Assembly: GCA_947446855.1 (NCBI GenBank)
Contig: CANFIH010000005.1
Coordinates: 1-62,738 of the forward strand
DNA from: Burkholderiales bacterium
GTDB taxonomy: Bacteria > Pseudomonadota > Gammaproteobacteria > Burkholderiales > Burkholderiaceae_C
Length of the DNA stretch: 62,738 bases
Reading direction: 5' to 3'
The notes beneath the pieces are model-generated. The model was not told the DNA's origin. It worked only from the letters and a program-made list of their open reading frames with translations, and ran no database searches. Positions 52,734-61,159 of this stretch are shown in pieces. Position numbers and translations under genes: made by a program. Each line of letters opens with the position of its first letter. Position 1 is the stretch's first letter.

Positions 52734-53637
52734 GGAACTTGCCCACTTCAACATCTTCCAGCACGGCCAGCGCGTCGTCGGATTGGACGACCAGCGAGCA
52801 GTACAGGCTGATCAGGTAAGAGGCAATCGCACTGCGGTTGATACCCATGAAACGTACCGACAGACCGGGGCTTTGTTCGCCGGCCAGACCGGGCTGGAAC
52901 ACGCCGACCACGCCCTGGCGCTTGTCGCCCACGCGCACCAGAATGATCTTGGTCTTGCCATCGGCTACGGGCACCTTGTCGCTGGGGATCAGCGGCACGC
53001 CGCGCCAGGTCAGGAACTGCGAACCAAACAGGCTCACGGTGGGCGGCGGCACGCCACGGCGCGTGCATTCGCGGCCGAAGGCAGCAATGGCCAGCGGGTG
53101 GGTCAGGAAGAAGGCGGGCTCTTTCCAGACCTTGGTGAGCAGCTCGTCCAGATCGTCCGGTGTGGGCGCGCCGGTCAGCGGGTAGATGATTTGATCCGGT
53201 GCGACGGATGCCAGCAAACCGTAGTCGGGGTTGTTGATCAGCTCGGATTCCTGGCGTTCCTTGATGGTCTCAATCGTCAGGCGCAGTTGTTCCTTGATCT
53301 GGTCATGCGGGCTGCTGTACAGATCGGAGACGCGGGTGTGCACGTCCAGCACGGTGGAGACGGCGTTGAGGAAATACTCGCGCGGTGTGTCTTCGTAATC
53401 GACAAAGGTTTGCGGCAGTTCGGACTCGTCGCGCTTGGCGCAGGCCACCAGCACGTCTTGCGGGTTCTTGACCTTGTTGAGGCGGTAAATGCCGGCTTCC
53501 ACGGGCACCCATTGCAGCAGGTGCACCAGCCAGCGCGGGCTGATGGTGGACAGAATGGGGACGGTCTTGGTGGCGTTGGCGAGTTGCCGCGCGGCGCTGT
53601 CGCTGAGCGCGGATTGGCTGGGAAGGGGCTCTGACAT
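52708..53637 (-). CDS. Family 2A encapsulin shell protein (SrpI-like)
   Basis: A 309-residue HK97-fold shell subunit of family 2A encapsulins. Diagnostic blocks are LVHLLQWVPVEAGIYRLNKVKNP, DYEDTPREYFLNAVSTVLDVHTRVSDLYSSPHDQIKEQLRLTIETIKERQESELINN, and GREC-TRRGVPPPTVSLFGSQFLTWRGVPLIPSDKVP. It builds the icosahedral compartment for the desulfurase. SrpI homologs respond to sulfur limitation. It lies between the acetyltransferase and desulfurase genes. No phage genes are near. Confidence 0.96.
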   Translation of the reverse strand: MSEPLPSQSALSDSAARQLANATKTVPILSTISPRWLVHLLQWVPVEAGIYRLNKVKNPQDVLVACAKRDESELPQTFVDYEDTPREYFLNAVSTVLDVHTRVSDLYSSPHDQIKEQLRLTIETIKERQESELINNPDYGLLASVAPDQIIYPLTGAPTPDDLDELLTKVWKEPAFFLTHPLAIAAFGRECTRRGVPPPTVSLFGSQFLTWRGVPLIPSDKVPVADGKTKIILVRVGDKRQGVVGVFQPGLAGEQSPGLSVRFMGINRSAIASYLISLYCSLVVQSDDALAVLEDVEVGKFHDYPDTYK

Positions 53638-53687
53638 AAAGGTCTCCGGGGTTAAAAAAGGGAACGTGAAAAGGGGTTGCGTTGGTG

Positions 53688-54605
53688 TCAGGCTGCTTTG
53701 ATGTCCTGGCGTGCGGTGGCCTGCGTGATGTGGGTGCCGGGGGCTACGTCATGCGTGAGCCAGACATTGCCGCCGATCGATGCGCCGCGCCCCACGGTGA
53801 TGCGGCCGAGCACGGTGGCGCCGGCGTAGATGACGACCTCGTCTTCCAGAATCGGGTGGCGCGGCTGGCCCTTGATGGGTTTGCCATCGGCATCGACCGG
53901 GAAGCTCTTGGCACCCAATGTGACGGCCTGGTAGAGGCGTACACGCTCACCGATGACGGCCGTCTCGCCGATCACGACGCCGGTGCCGTGGTCGATGAAA
54001 AAGCCCGGGCCAATCGTGGCACCGGGGTGGATGTCGATGCCGGTTTCGGCATGGGCCAGCTCGGCCGCAATGCGCGCCAGCAGCGGCACGCCCGACTCGT
54101 ACAACCGGTGCGCCACGCGGTGGTACATCATGGCCAGGATGCCGGGGTAGCACAGCAGCACCTCGTCCACACTGCGTGCGGCCGGGTCGCCTTCAAAGGC
54201 GGCAATCACATCGCTGTCGAGCAGGCGGCGTATGCCGGGCAGGGCGCCGGCAAAGTCGCGGGTGATGGCCAGGGCCTGCGCGTCCAGCGCGCTGCCATCC
54301 ACCGCATCCTGATGGCGGGCGGTGTAGTGCAACTCCAGCCGCACCTGGGCGTGCAGCGCATGCAGCACGGCGCCCAGGGTGTGGCCCACATAAAAGTCTT
54401 CGCTCTCCTGGCGCAAATCGGTAGGCCCCAGGCGCATGGGAAACAGCACGCCCTTGAGGCCGCGCAGGATGTCGGCCAGCGCATCGCGCGAGGGCAGCTC
54501 GCGCCCGCCGGGTTCATTGGAGCGCTGTTGCCCGGCACGCCATTCCTGGCGCACGGCAGCGAGTTGACCCACGACGTTTTCCAGATCAAACAGGGGCTGG
54601 GCCAT
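53688..54605 (-). CDS. Serine O-acetyltransferase EpsC-type
   Basis: A 305-residue CysE-like enzyme with an N-terminal helical domain and a left-handed beta-helix of hexapeptide repeats: AHAETGIDIHPGATIGPGFFIDHGTGVVIGETAVIGERVRLYQAVTLGAKSF, including the catalytic DHGTG. It makes O-acetylserine from serine and acetyl-CoA for cysteine synthesis. This EpsC form is the usual partner in family 2A encapsulin operons. ATG at 54605, three bases after the rhodanese stop. Confidence 0.94.
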   Translation of the reverse strand: MAQPLFDLENVVGQLAAVRQEWRAGQQRSNEPGGRELPSRDALADILRGLKGVLFPMRLGPTDLRQESEDFYVGHTLGAVLHALHAQVRLELHYTARHQDAVDGSALDAQALAITRDFAGALPGIRRLLDSDVIAAFEGDPAARSVDEVLLCYPGILAMMYHRVAHRLYESGVPLLARIAAELAHAETGIDIHPGATIGPGFFIDHGTGVVIGETAVIGERVRLYQAVTLGAKSFPVDADGKPIKGQPRHPILEDEVVIYAGATVLGRITVGRGASIGGNVWLTHDVAPGTHITQATARQDIKAA

Positions 54606-54608
54606 CAC

Positions 54609-55076
54609 TCAATCCTGCACCCAGGGCAGCTGGTGAAAGCGCCAGCCGTCCTTGCCGCCGCGCTGTTTGTGGGCGTCAATCTCGCCCTCAAAACCTTCGA
54701 GGATGTTGAACACGCGGGTGAAGCCGGCGGTGGCTGCTGCCTGGGCGGCCAGGGCCGAGCGCTTGCCGCTGCGGCACAGCAGCAGGACGGTGGACTGCTT
54801 GCCCACTTTGACTTCCAGCTCGCGCACAAAGCGCGGGTTGCGTGTGAGGGCCGTGCCGGTGGCCCAGGCCACATGCTGGCTGCCGGGCACATGGCCGACG
54901 AACTTGCGTTCCTCGGTGGTGCGCACATCGACCAGCACCACTTCGCCGGCGGAGAACAGTTCCCAGGCGAGCTGGGGCGGTACCGCGCCCGCATAGGGCA
55001 GGCCGGTGGAAAGGGCCACGGCGCGTATGGATTCCAGTGCGGTGGGCAGGGCGGTCGGTTCGGCGGCAACAGTCAT
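54609..55076 (-). CDS. Rhodanese-like sulfurtransferase
   Basis: A 155-residue single rhodanese domain. The active loop VLLLCRSGKRSALAAQ has the catalytic Cys at 101. VLVDVRTTEERKFVGHVPGSQHVAW provides the other family motif. It carries persulfide sulfur and probably takes it from the encapsulated desulfurase. Positioned before the acetyltransferase gene in the operon. Length fits single-domain rhodaneses. Confidence 0.95.
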   Translation of the reverse strand: MTVAAEPTALPTALESIRAVALSTGLPYAGAVPPQLAWELFSAGEVVLVDVRTTEERKFVGHVPGSQHVAWATGTALTRNPRFVRELEVKVGKQSTVLLLCRSGKRSALAAQAAATAGFTRVFNILEGFEGEIDAHKQRGGKDGWRFHQLPWVQD

Positions 55077-55131
55077 GGGGAGTGTCCTCAGCAGGGGGTG
55101 AAAAAAGGGGTGTGGAACAGCGTGCGGGGGC

Positions 55132-55965
55132 TTAAAAAGGCCTGTCGCCCAGCACCGTGGCGCGGTGCATCACGCGGCGGTGCGGCAGGTAATCGTTGGT
55201 GGCGTAGTGCTGGGTCAGGCGGTTGTCCCAGAAGGCGAAGTCATGGGCCTTCCAGCGCCAGCGCACGGTGAACTCCGGCTTGGCAATGTGCTTGACCAGC
55301 AGGGCCAGTACGGCGTCGCTCTCCGGCAGGCTGAGTTCGCGGATGCGGGTGGTGAAGCCCTCGTTGACGAAGATGCCCTTCTTGCCCGTGACCGGGTGGG
55401 TGCGGATCACCGGGTGCACCACCACCGGGTTGTTTGTGCGGGCCATGTCATAGCGCAGCTGTTCTTCCGGCGTGCGGGCAAAGCGCACCGCGTGGAAGGA
55501 TTTCATGATGTCGTGTTCGGCCGTCAGCCCGTCCAGCAATTTCTGGAACGCGGGAGAGAGCGCGTCAAACGCTGCCACGCCACTGGACCACAGCGTGTCG
55601 CCGCCGCTGGGCGGCAGCAGTTTGGCCGACAGCAGTGCGCCCATGGGTGGTGTCTGGATAAAGGTGACGTCGGTATGCCAGTTGTCGTTGTCGGGCGGGT
55701 TGCCGGTGCTGGTGTCGAGCAGGATGATTTCCGGCACCTGCGGGTCTGACGGGTAGATCGGGTGGATGTGCAGTGCGCCAAAGCGTGCTGCCAGATCGCG
55801 CTGCTGGCGCGGCGTGATGGGCTGGTTTTCAAAAAACAGCACCTGGTGCTGCAGCAGGGCTTGCGTCAGTGCGTCGCGGTGGTCATCGCGCAAGGGCTCA
55901 GAGAGTTGAATGCCGCTGACCAGTGCGCCAATGGCCGGGCCCAGGGCTTGTATGTGTAATGTCAT
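55132..55965 (-). CDS. TauD/TfdA family Fe(II)/2-oxoglutarate dioxygenase
   Basis: A 277-residue dioxygenase. The iron facial triad is His97-x-Asp99 (WHTDVTF) and His253 (LTQHYATNDY), with Arg268 (MHRATV) to bind 2-oxoglutarate. TauD frees sulfite from taurine; relatives act on alkyl sulfates or herbicides. It is the first gene of the encapsulin operon, 55 bases before rhodanese, a position that links sulfonate use to the compartment. ATG at 55965. Confidence 0.93.
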   Translation of the reverse strand: MTLHIQALGPAIGALVSGIQLSEPLRDDHRDALTQALLQHQVLFFENQPITPRQQRDLAARFGALHIHPIYPSDPQVPEIILLDTSTGNPPDNDNWHTDVTFIQTPPMGALLSAKLLPPSGGDTLWSSGVAAFDALSPAFQKLLDGLTAEHDIMKSFHAVRFARTPEEQLRYDMARTNNPVVVHPVIRTHPVTGKKGIFVNEGFTTRIRELSLPESDAVLALLVKHIAKPEFTVRWRWKAHDFAFWDNRLTQHYATNDYLPHRRVMHRATVLGDRPF

Positions 55966-56169
55966 GCCGTGAGCGTAAGCAGGCAGCACGCAAAACCAAA
56001 CGATCAAAACCGGCCTTGCTTAGGCGGAAAACGCATATGCCCCAGGCCTGTGCCGACACCCGGAGGGGCGTCTGAAAGTGAAGGCCCGGGTTTCATTTTT
56101 TTCCTGCCTTTGTCACGGAGGCGGGCGCAAACCTATGATCGGTCGGCTTCCTGCAATACACGTAAATCC

Positions 56170-57399
56170 ATGTACCTGTCTCCCATCAACGGACAGTCGA
56201 TCGCGCTGAACCAGCCCTTGCCCTTCAGCCTGGTGGACAAGCATGGCATCTTGCTGGCCAAAAAAGGATTTGTGTTTGAAAGCGAGAAACTGCTAAACGA
56301 TCTGGAAAGTCGCGGCGGTGGTTTTTTCATTGACTTCAAGGAAGGCGGCAAGGCGCTTCGGCACGCCCATCAGTCGTATGTGAACCGGTTGCAAAGCGTG
56401 ATCCGCAACCAAAAGCCTCTGGGCGAGATCGCCAAAGTCGGGGTGCAATATGCGCCCCCCCTGGCCGCCGGCGCATTGGAGCCGCAGCCCGTGGACTGGC
56501 CCTATGTGCTGATGAAGTGCAACGTCTTGCTGCACAGCGCCAGCGCGGAAAAGTTCGCTGCCGGTCTGGAGGAAATGGTCGCCTTCCTGACGCAGCAAAA
56601 CCAGCACAACCCCGACGGTATGCTGTTTGCCCTGTTTTATCTCTCGTCCGAATACATCACGTTGTACAGCGCGACCCACAGCTTGCTGTGCAGTGTGATG
56701 TGTGTGCTGGCCGCCAAAGACGTGCTGCGCTGGTCGGATGAGGAGGTGGCCCTGCTGTTTCGGGCCACCCTCACCATGAACATCGGCATGACGGCGCTGC
56801 AGGACCGGTTGGCGATGCAAAAGACACCGCTCGACGAGCTGCAGCGGGCCGCTGTCGATGGCCACACGCACCTTGCGACGGACACTTTGGAGTCTTTGGG
56901 CGTTGAGGACCGCTTGTGGCTGGACACCGTGCGCAACCACCATGCCTACATTCATGCGCCGCTACAGGCGCGTCGGGAGGCGCACCGCTTTGCCGGGTTG
57001 ATCCAGCGTGCCGACGTGTTCTCGGCCCGTCTGGCTCCGCGGGTGTCGCGTGCTCCATCGTCAGCCGCGCAGGCCATGCGGGCCATCTACTTTGATTCCG
57101 ATATGAATGTGGACGGCGCGGGCGCGGCCCTCATCAAGGCGGTGGGTATCTACCCGCCCGGATCGTTTGTGAGGCTGCACTCCGGGGAGGTGGCGGTGGT
57201 GCTGCAAAGGGGCCCGAACACGGCGATTCCCAAGGTCGCGGTGGTGCTCAATCGCCATGCGCTGGCTTCGGTGGAGCCCATCGTCCGCGACACCTCCGTG
57301 CCGGCCTACGCCATCGCGTCCCATGTGCTGCGGGGCGACGTGCGGGTGCACCTCAGCCTGGAGAAAATGCTGGCGCTGACCCGCGCGCGCCCGGCCTGA
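56170..57399 (+). CDS. Degenerate HD-GYP domain protein
   Basis: A 410-residue protein. The first 135 residues resemble the DUF3391-type N-terminus of HD-GYP phosphodiesterases (LDFFIDFKEGG-like and YVNRLQSVIRN). The HD-GYP core keeps HSLLCSVMCVLAAKDVL and HLATDTLESLG, but HDIGK is replaced by MNIGM and the GYP motif by IHAPLQARR. It is unlikely to cleave cyclic di-GMP and may bind it or a protein. Divergent from the encapsulin operon, with a 200-base gap. Confidence 0.85.
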   Translation: MYLSPINGQSIALNQPLPFSLVDKHGILLAKKGFVFESEKLLNDLESRGGGFFIDFKEGGKALRHAHQSYVNRLQSVIRNQKPLGEIAKVGVQYAPPLAAGALEPQPVDWPYVLMKCNVLLHSASAEKFAAGLEEMVAFLTQQNQHNPDGMLFALFYLSSEYITLYSATHSLLCSVMCVLAAKDVLRWSDEEVALLFRATLTMNIGMTALQDRLAMQKTPLDELQRAAVDGHTHLATDTLESLGVEDRLWLDTVRNHHAYIHAPLQARREAHRFAGLIQRADVFSARLAPRVSRAPSSAAQAMRAIYFDSDMNVDGAGAALIKAVGIYPPGSFVRLHSGEVAVVLQRGPNTAIPKVAVVLNRHALASVEPIVRDTSVPAYAIASHVLRGDVRVHLSLEKMLALTRARPA

Positions 57400-57431
57400 A
57401 GGGTTGTGCGTGCCCTTTGCGGCCGGTGGCG

Positions 57432-58235
57432 CTACAGACTCTGCAAGCCGCTGGCGCAGGCCTGCTCCTGCATGTCCATGCAGACCCGGTAATCGGCCAG
57501 CGTGGTCGCTTCAAAACCGCAGATCAACAGGGGTGCGCGCAGGGCCGCATAGGCGGGCTCGCTGGCCAAGGCCTGCAAGCCCCGGCGCAAGGCCGTCACG
57601 ACGTTTGTGGGTGTTTGCAGCGAGGTAATCAGCGGCAGGCCGGGATAGGGTGCGGTTTGGCCGAAGACGCGCAGCGCGCTGGCTTTTTCGGGGTGGCTGC
57701 GTTGCCACAGCGCCCAGGTCACGGCGTCCACGGCGGCCAGGTCGGCGCGGCCGTTGCGTACCGCTTCCATCGACCGGATATGTGCGCCGGTCTGCACGGT
57801 GGCGGCAAAGAAGGGTCGCGCGGTGCCGGGCTCGGCAAGCAGCGCACGCAAGGCGTTGTAGCCGGACTGGGAGATGCGGTCGTTCAAGGCCAGTGTGCTG
57901 CCGGCAAACTGGGCCAGCGACTGGCGCGCATCCCCTGCACGGCACAGCAGCTGGCTGCGGCAGGTCACGCCACGGGTGCCCGGCGCGTCGTAGGCAAAGG
58001 TGCCCACCAGGCGCACCCGGTCTTTGAGCAGGGTGACCAGCGGATAACCACAGGCCTGGCTGAGCAGCAGGTCGCCCTCCTGCCATTGGGCGTGGCAGTC
58101 CAGCGGCTCGCTCAACTCAAAGGGGATGTCCAAACCGGCGCAGGTACCATCGGCGCGCAGCAAACCGGCCAGCGCGGCCCAGAAGGCCTGCAGCGCCTCC
58201 CGCGGCGGGTAGTACATGGGCAGCGCGGCTTGCAT
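57432..58235 (-). CDS. PhnD-like phosphate/phosphonate-type binding protein without signal peptide
   Basis: A 267-residue protein with the fold of PhnD/SsuA-2 binding proteins: LLLSQACGYPLVTLLKDRVRLVGTFAYDAPGTRG, RISQSGYNALRALLAE and SMEAVRNGRADLAAVDAVTWALW. No N-terminal hydrophobic signal is visible, so a cytoplasmic location or a wrong start is implied. No permease or ATPase is adjacent. Ligand unknown. It follows the desaturase gene by 15 bases and may share its operon. Confidence 0.85.
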   Translation of the reverse strand: MQAALPMYYPPREALQAFWAALAGLLRADGTCAGLDIPFELSEPLDCHAQWQEGDLLLSQACGYPLVTLLKDRVRLVGTFAYDAPGTRGVTCRSQLLCRAGDARQSLAQFAGSTLALNDRISQSGYNALRALLAEPGTARPFFAATVQTGAHIRSMEAVRNGRADLAAVDAVTWALWQRSHPEKASALRVFGQTAPYPGLPLITSLQTPTNVVTALRRGLQALASEPAYAALRAPLLICGFEATTLADYRVCMDMQEQACASGLQSL

Positions 58236-58250
58236 GGCGGAGGTGTGTGG

Positions 58251-59204
58251 CTAGGGTTTGAGCGCTGCGGCTGCCGTCTTGGCAGCGCGTCGCGGTGCCG
58301 TGGCGGGCTTGGCCAGCACCGGGTTGTCGATGGGGCGCCAGGCAAAGTGGCGTATCAGGTGGAGGTAGCCCGGCACGACAAAGCCGCCATTGACGGCACG
58401 AAAGCCCTGGCGCTGCGCGGTATACAGGGCTGCAATCCGGTACCAGGGCAACTGCGGGTAGGCGTGGTGCACCACGTGGTAGTTGTTGTTCAGGTAGAGC
58501 AGGCGCCAGGGTGCGGCGGCCTCGTTGATGACGGTGCGGTGTGCCGGCAGGGTACCGGGGCGGTGCTCGTAGAGCGAGCGCAGCATGGCCAGGCCCAGCG
58601 CCGGGTAGGCAATGCCCAAACAGTAGTGCCAGGCCGTCAGGGCGGTGAATTGCTCCAGCCCCCAAAGCAGCAGCGCCACCAGCGGCAGGTGCACGGCCCA
58701 GACCTTGAGTTCAGCCCCATCGCCCCGGCGCAGCGAGCGCAGCAGCCGCGTCCACAGGCTGACGTTGACGATGGCCGGCCCGATCAGCAGGCGGCCCAGC
58801 ACGGTGCGCTGGCTTTTGTACAGCCACAGCGCCGTGGCGCCCATGGTGGCGGCTTGTTCCGGGGTGATGTAGTTGCTTTCGGTGTCCACGCCGGGCTCGG
58901 TCAGGTGGGCGTCGTCGTGGTGCTTGAGGTGGTCGGTCTTGTAGGTGTCAAACGGGTACCAGACGGCCAGGGGGGGCAGGCCGATCAGTCGGTTGATGGC
59001 CTCAAAACGGGTCGGGTGGCCGTGGGTGAGTTCGTGCTGAAAGCTCATGTACCAGGCCAGCAGCAGGATCAGCAAGGGGGTGGCAATCCAGCCGGGAAGG
59101 ATGCCGTAGCGGCTGACCAGCAGCACCCAACAGCCCCAGATCACGCCCCACAACAGCCAGGTGGGCCATTCGAATTCCGTGCGCTGTGCTGTGTCTGCCT
59201 GCAT
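58251..59204 (-). CDS. Fatty acid desaturase family protein
   Basis: A 317-residue membrane di-iron enzyme with the three His boxes of the FA_desaturase family: HELTH near residue 57, HLKHHDD near residue 92, and NNYHVVHHAYPQLPW near residue 242. Four hydrophobic segments surround them. The substrate may be a fatty acyl chain or a carotenoid. The last 20 residues are Ala/Lys-rich. Upstream of the PhnD-like gene. Confidence 0.92.
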   Translation of the reverse strand: MQADTAQRTEFEWPTWLLWGVIWGCWVLLVSRYGILPGWIATPLLILLLAWYMSFQHELTHGHPTRFEAINRLIGLPPLAVWYPFDTYKTDHLKHHDDAHLTEPGVDTESNYITPEQAATMGATALWLYKSQRTVLGRLLIGPAIVNVSLWTRLLRSLRRGDGAELKVWAVHLPLVALLLWGLEQFTALTAWHYCLGIAYPALGLAMLRSLYEHRPGTLPAHRTVINEAAAPWRLLYLNNNYHVVHHAYPQLPWYRIAALYTAQRQGFRAVNGGFVVPGYLHLIRHFAWRPIDNPVLAKPATAPRRAAKTAAAALKP

Positions 59205-59296
59205 AGGGAGTGTGGGGTTGGGTTGGGTATTGCCGCGCAGTGTAGGGTCAGCGAGGGTCTGCGTCCCTTACACGGCGCATGGGGGTCGCTGCTGTG

Positions 59297-59740
59297 CTAG
59301 TCGATGTCGGCCGTCTGGCGGTAATGGCTCCAGCGCTGCAGGGCAGCCCCGGCAATGATGCTGGGCACCACCCACAGCGCCTCTGGGTTGCCAAAACCCA
59401 GGGAAGCAATGGCCGGGCCCGGGCAGTAGCCCGACAGGCCCCAGCCAAGGCCGAACAGCGCCGAACCCAGAACCAGCGGCCGGTCTATGGCCTTGGCAAC
59501 GGGCAGGTGAAACAGGCTATCCCAGAGCGGCGCGCCGCGTCGGAAAACCAGGCGAAAGGCCAGGGTGCTGAGGGTCACGGCGCCGCCCAGCACCAGCAGC
59601 AGGCTGGGGTCCCAGTGGCCGCTGATGTCCAGAAAGTTCAGCACCTTGTCGGGGTTGGTCATCTGCGCCAGTGACAGGCCCAGGCCGAACACCACGCCAC
59701 TGCCCAGAGCCGCTGCATTGCGTAACAAGGCCCGGCTCAT
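59297..59740 (-). CDS. DUF6691/YeeE-YedE half transporter
   Basis: A 147-residue membrane protein with four hydrophobic segments. GVVFGLGLSLAQMTNPDKVLNFLDISGHWDPSLLLVLGGAV and the Cys motif WGLSGYCPGPAIASLG are typical of the smaller half of YeeE/YedE-type sulfur-compound transporters. YeeE takes up thiosulfate; homologs bring in reduced sulfur. Overlaps the larger half by four bases. Confidence 0.93.
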   Translation of the reverse strand: MSRALLRNAAALGSGVVFGLGLSLAQMTNPDKVLNFLDISGHWDPSLLLVLGGAVTLSTLAFRLVFRRGAPLWDSLFHLPVAKAIDRPLVLGSALFGLGWGLSGYCPGPAIASLGFGNPEALWVVPSIIAGAALQRWSHYRQTADID

Positions 59741-60168
59741 GCGGCCAGCCCCACGATGTGGCGCAACACATAGGTGCTGAGCATGGCTACGCCCAGAAAG
59801 GTGCCGGTGGCCACCAGCGAGCGCAGCGAGAAGCGCGCCATGCCGCAGACGCCGTGGCCGCTGGTGCAGCCATTGGCCTGCGCCGTGCCATAGCCGGTGA
59901 GCAGGCCGGCCACGACCAGCAGCGGCAGCGGGAAGCCCTGGCGCACGGGCGTGGGCTGGGAGGCAAACCATTCATACGCTGCGGTACCGGCCACCAGCCC
60001 CAGCAGAAACAGCAGGCGCCAGCTCTGGCTGGCCGAGGGTTTGACCAGCAGGCCGGTCAGCATGCCGGTGACACCGGCAATGCGGCCGTTGAGCCAGAGT
60101 AAAAGCGTGGCCGCGCTGCCGATCAGCAGGCCGCCTATCAGCGCGTGTAAGGGGGTAAATGCAGTCAT
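59737..60168 (-). CDS. YeeE/YedE family sulfur transporter half
   Basis: A 143-residue membrane protein with four hydrophobic segments and the key Cys motif [20 protein letters not shown], in which persulfide chemistry passes sulfur across the membrane in YeeE. It pairs with the next gene as the two halves of a full-length YeeE. The cysB gene ends 10 bases upstream, so it probably belongs to the same transcript. Confidence 0.94.
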   Translation of the reverse strand: MTAFTPLHALIGGLLIGSAATLLLWLNGRIAGVTGMLTGLLVKPSASQSWRLLFLLGLVAGTAAYEWFASQPTPVRQGFPLPLLVVAGLLTGYGTAQANGCTSGHGVCGMARFSLRSLVATGTFLGVAMLSTYVLRHIVGLAA

Positions 60169-60178
60169 CCGGGGATTA

Positions 60179-61111
60179 TCAGCCGCCCTGGTCCGCAAAG
60201 GCAGTCGCCACCACCTTGCGCGTGAGCGTGGGCGCGAACAGTTCGACAAAGCTGTAGGCATAGCCGCGCAGCCAGGCGCCCTTGCGCAGGCCCAGGCGCG
60301 TGACGTTGAAGGCAAACAGATGGCCGGCATCCAGAATGCCCAGGTTGCGGTCGCGCTCCTCGTCCACGGCAATGGAGGCCACGATGCCGATGCCCATGCC
60401 CAGTTCCACATAGGTCTTGATGACGTCGGCGTCCATGGCGGTCAGCACCACATCCGGGTGCAGGCCTTCGGCGTGGAAGGCGTCATCAATGTGCGAGCGT
60501 CCGGTGTAGCCCACCTCGTAGGTGATGATGGGGTAGCGCGTGAGTTGTTGCAGCGTGATGGGCGCAGTCTCTTGCAGCAGCGGGTGGCCGGGTGGCACGA
60601 TCACGCTGTGGGTCCAGCGATAGCAGGGCAGGGTGACCAGCTGCGCATAGTCGCCCAGCGCCTCGGTGGCCACGCCGATATCGGCCTCGCCGGACAGCAG
60701 CATGGCCGCTACCTGCTTGGGCGAGCCCTGGTGCAGGTGCAGGGTGACCTTGGGAAAGGAGTCGCGGAACTCCTTGACCACCTGCGGCAACGCATAACGC
60801 GCTTGCGAGTGGGTGGCGGCCACGGTGAGCTGGCCTTCGAGTTGCGCGGTGAAGTCCTGGCCGGCGCGCTTGAGGTTTTCGGCATCGAGCAGCAGGCGCT
60901 CGACGATGGGCAGCAGCGCCTCGCCCGGGGGGGTGAGGCCGGTCAGGCGCTTGCCGGCGCGTACAAAAATTTCCACCCCCAGCTCTTCCTCGAGTTCGCG
61001 GATCTGGCGGCTGACTCCGGGCTGCGAGGTGAACAGCATGTTGGCCACCTCGGTCAGGTTGAAGTTGCAGCGCACGGCCTCGCGCACGGAGCGCAGTTGT
61101 TGGAAATTCAT
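60179..61111 (-). CDS. cysB: CysB-type LysR transcriptional regulator
   Basis: A 310-residue LysR regulator of the CysB/Cbl branch: MNFQQLRSVREAVRCNFNLTEVANMLFTSQPGVSRQIRELEEELGVEIFVRAGKRLTGLT is a standard CysB N-terminus; the effector domain has THSQARYALP and DADVIKTYVELGMGIGIVASIA. CysB activates sulfate assimilation in response to N-acetylserine. It lies between metY and the YeeE pair. It could instead be the Cbl-type sulfonate regulator. Confidence 0.93.
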   Translation of the reverse strand: MNFQQLRSVREAVRCNFNLTEVANMLFTSQPGVSRQIRELEEELGVEIFVRAGKRLTGLTPPGEALLPIVERLLLDAENLKRAGQDFTAQLEGQLTVAATHSQARYALPQVVKEFRDSFPKVTLHLHQGSPKQVAAMLLSGEADIGVATEALGDYAQLVTLPCYRWTHSVIVPPGHPLLQETAPITLQQLTRYPIITYEVGYTGRSHIDDAFHAEGLHPDVVLTAMDADVIKTYVELGMGIGIVASIAVDEERDRNLGILDAGHLFAFNVTRLGLRKGAWLRGYAYSFVELFAPTLTRKVVATAFADQGG

Positions 61112-61159
61112 GTACTTTTCAATCTGCGCCCCTGGGGGTCAGGGGCGCTGCTTCAGGGT

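Noticed and set aside
52708-53637. Shell gene as a prophage capsid
   Set aside because: No other phage genes are nearby, and the desulfurase, rhodanese and acetyltransferase neighbours are those of a family 2A encapsulin.
57417-59300. A 627-codon open frame on the plus strand
   Set aside because: It runs antisense to the PhnD-like and desaturase genes, whose motifs are clear.
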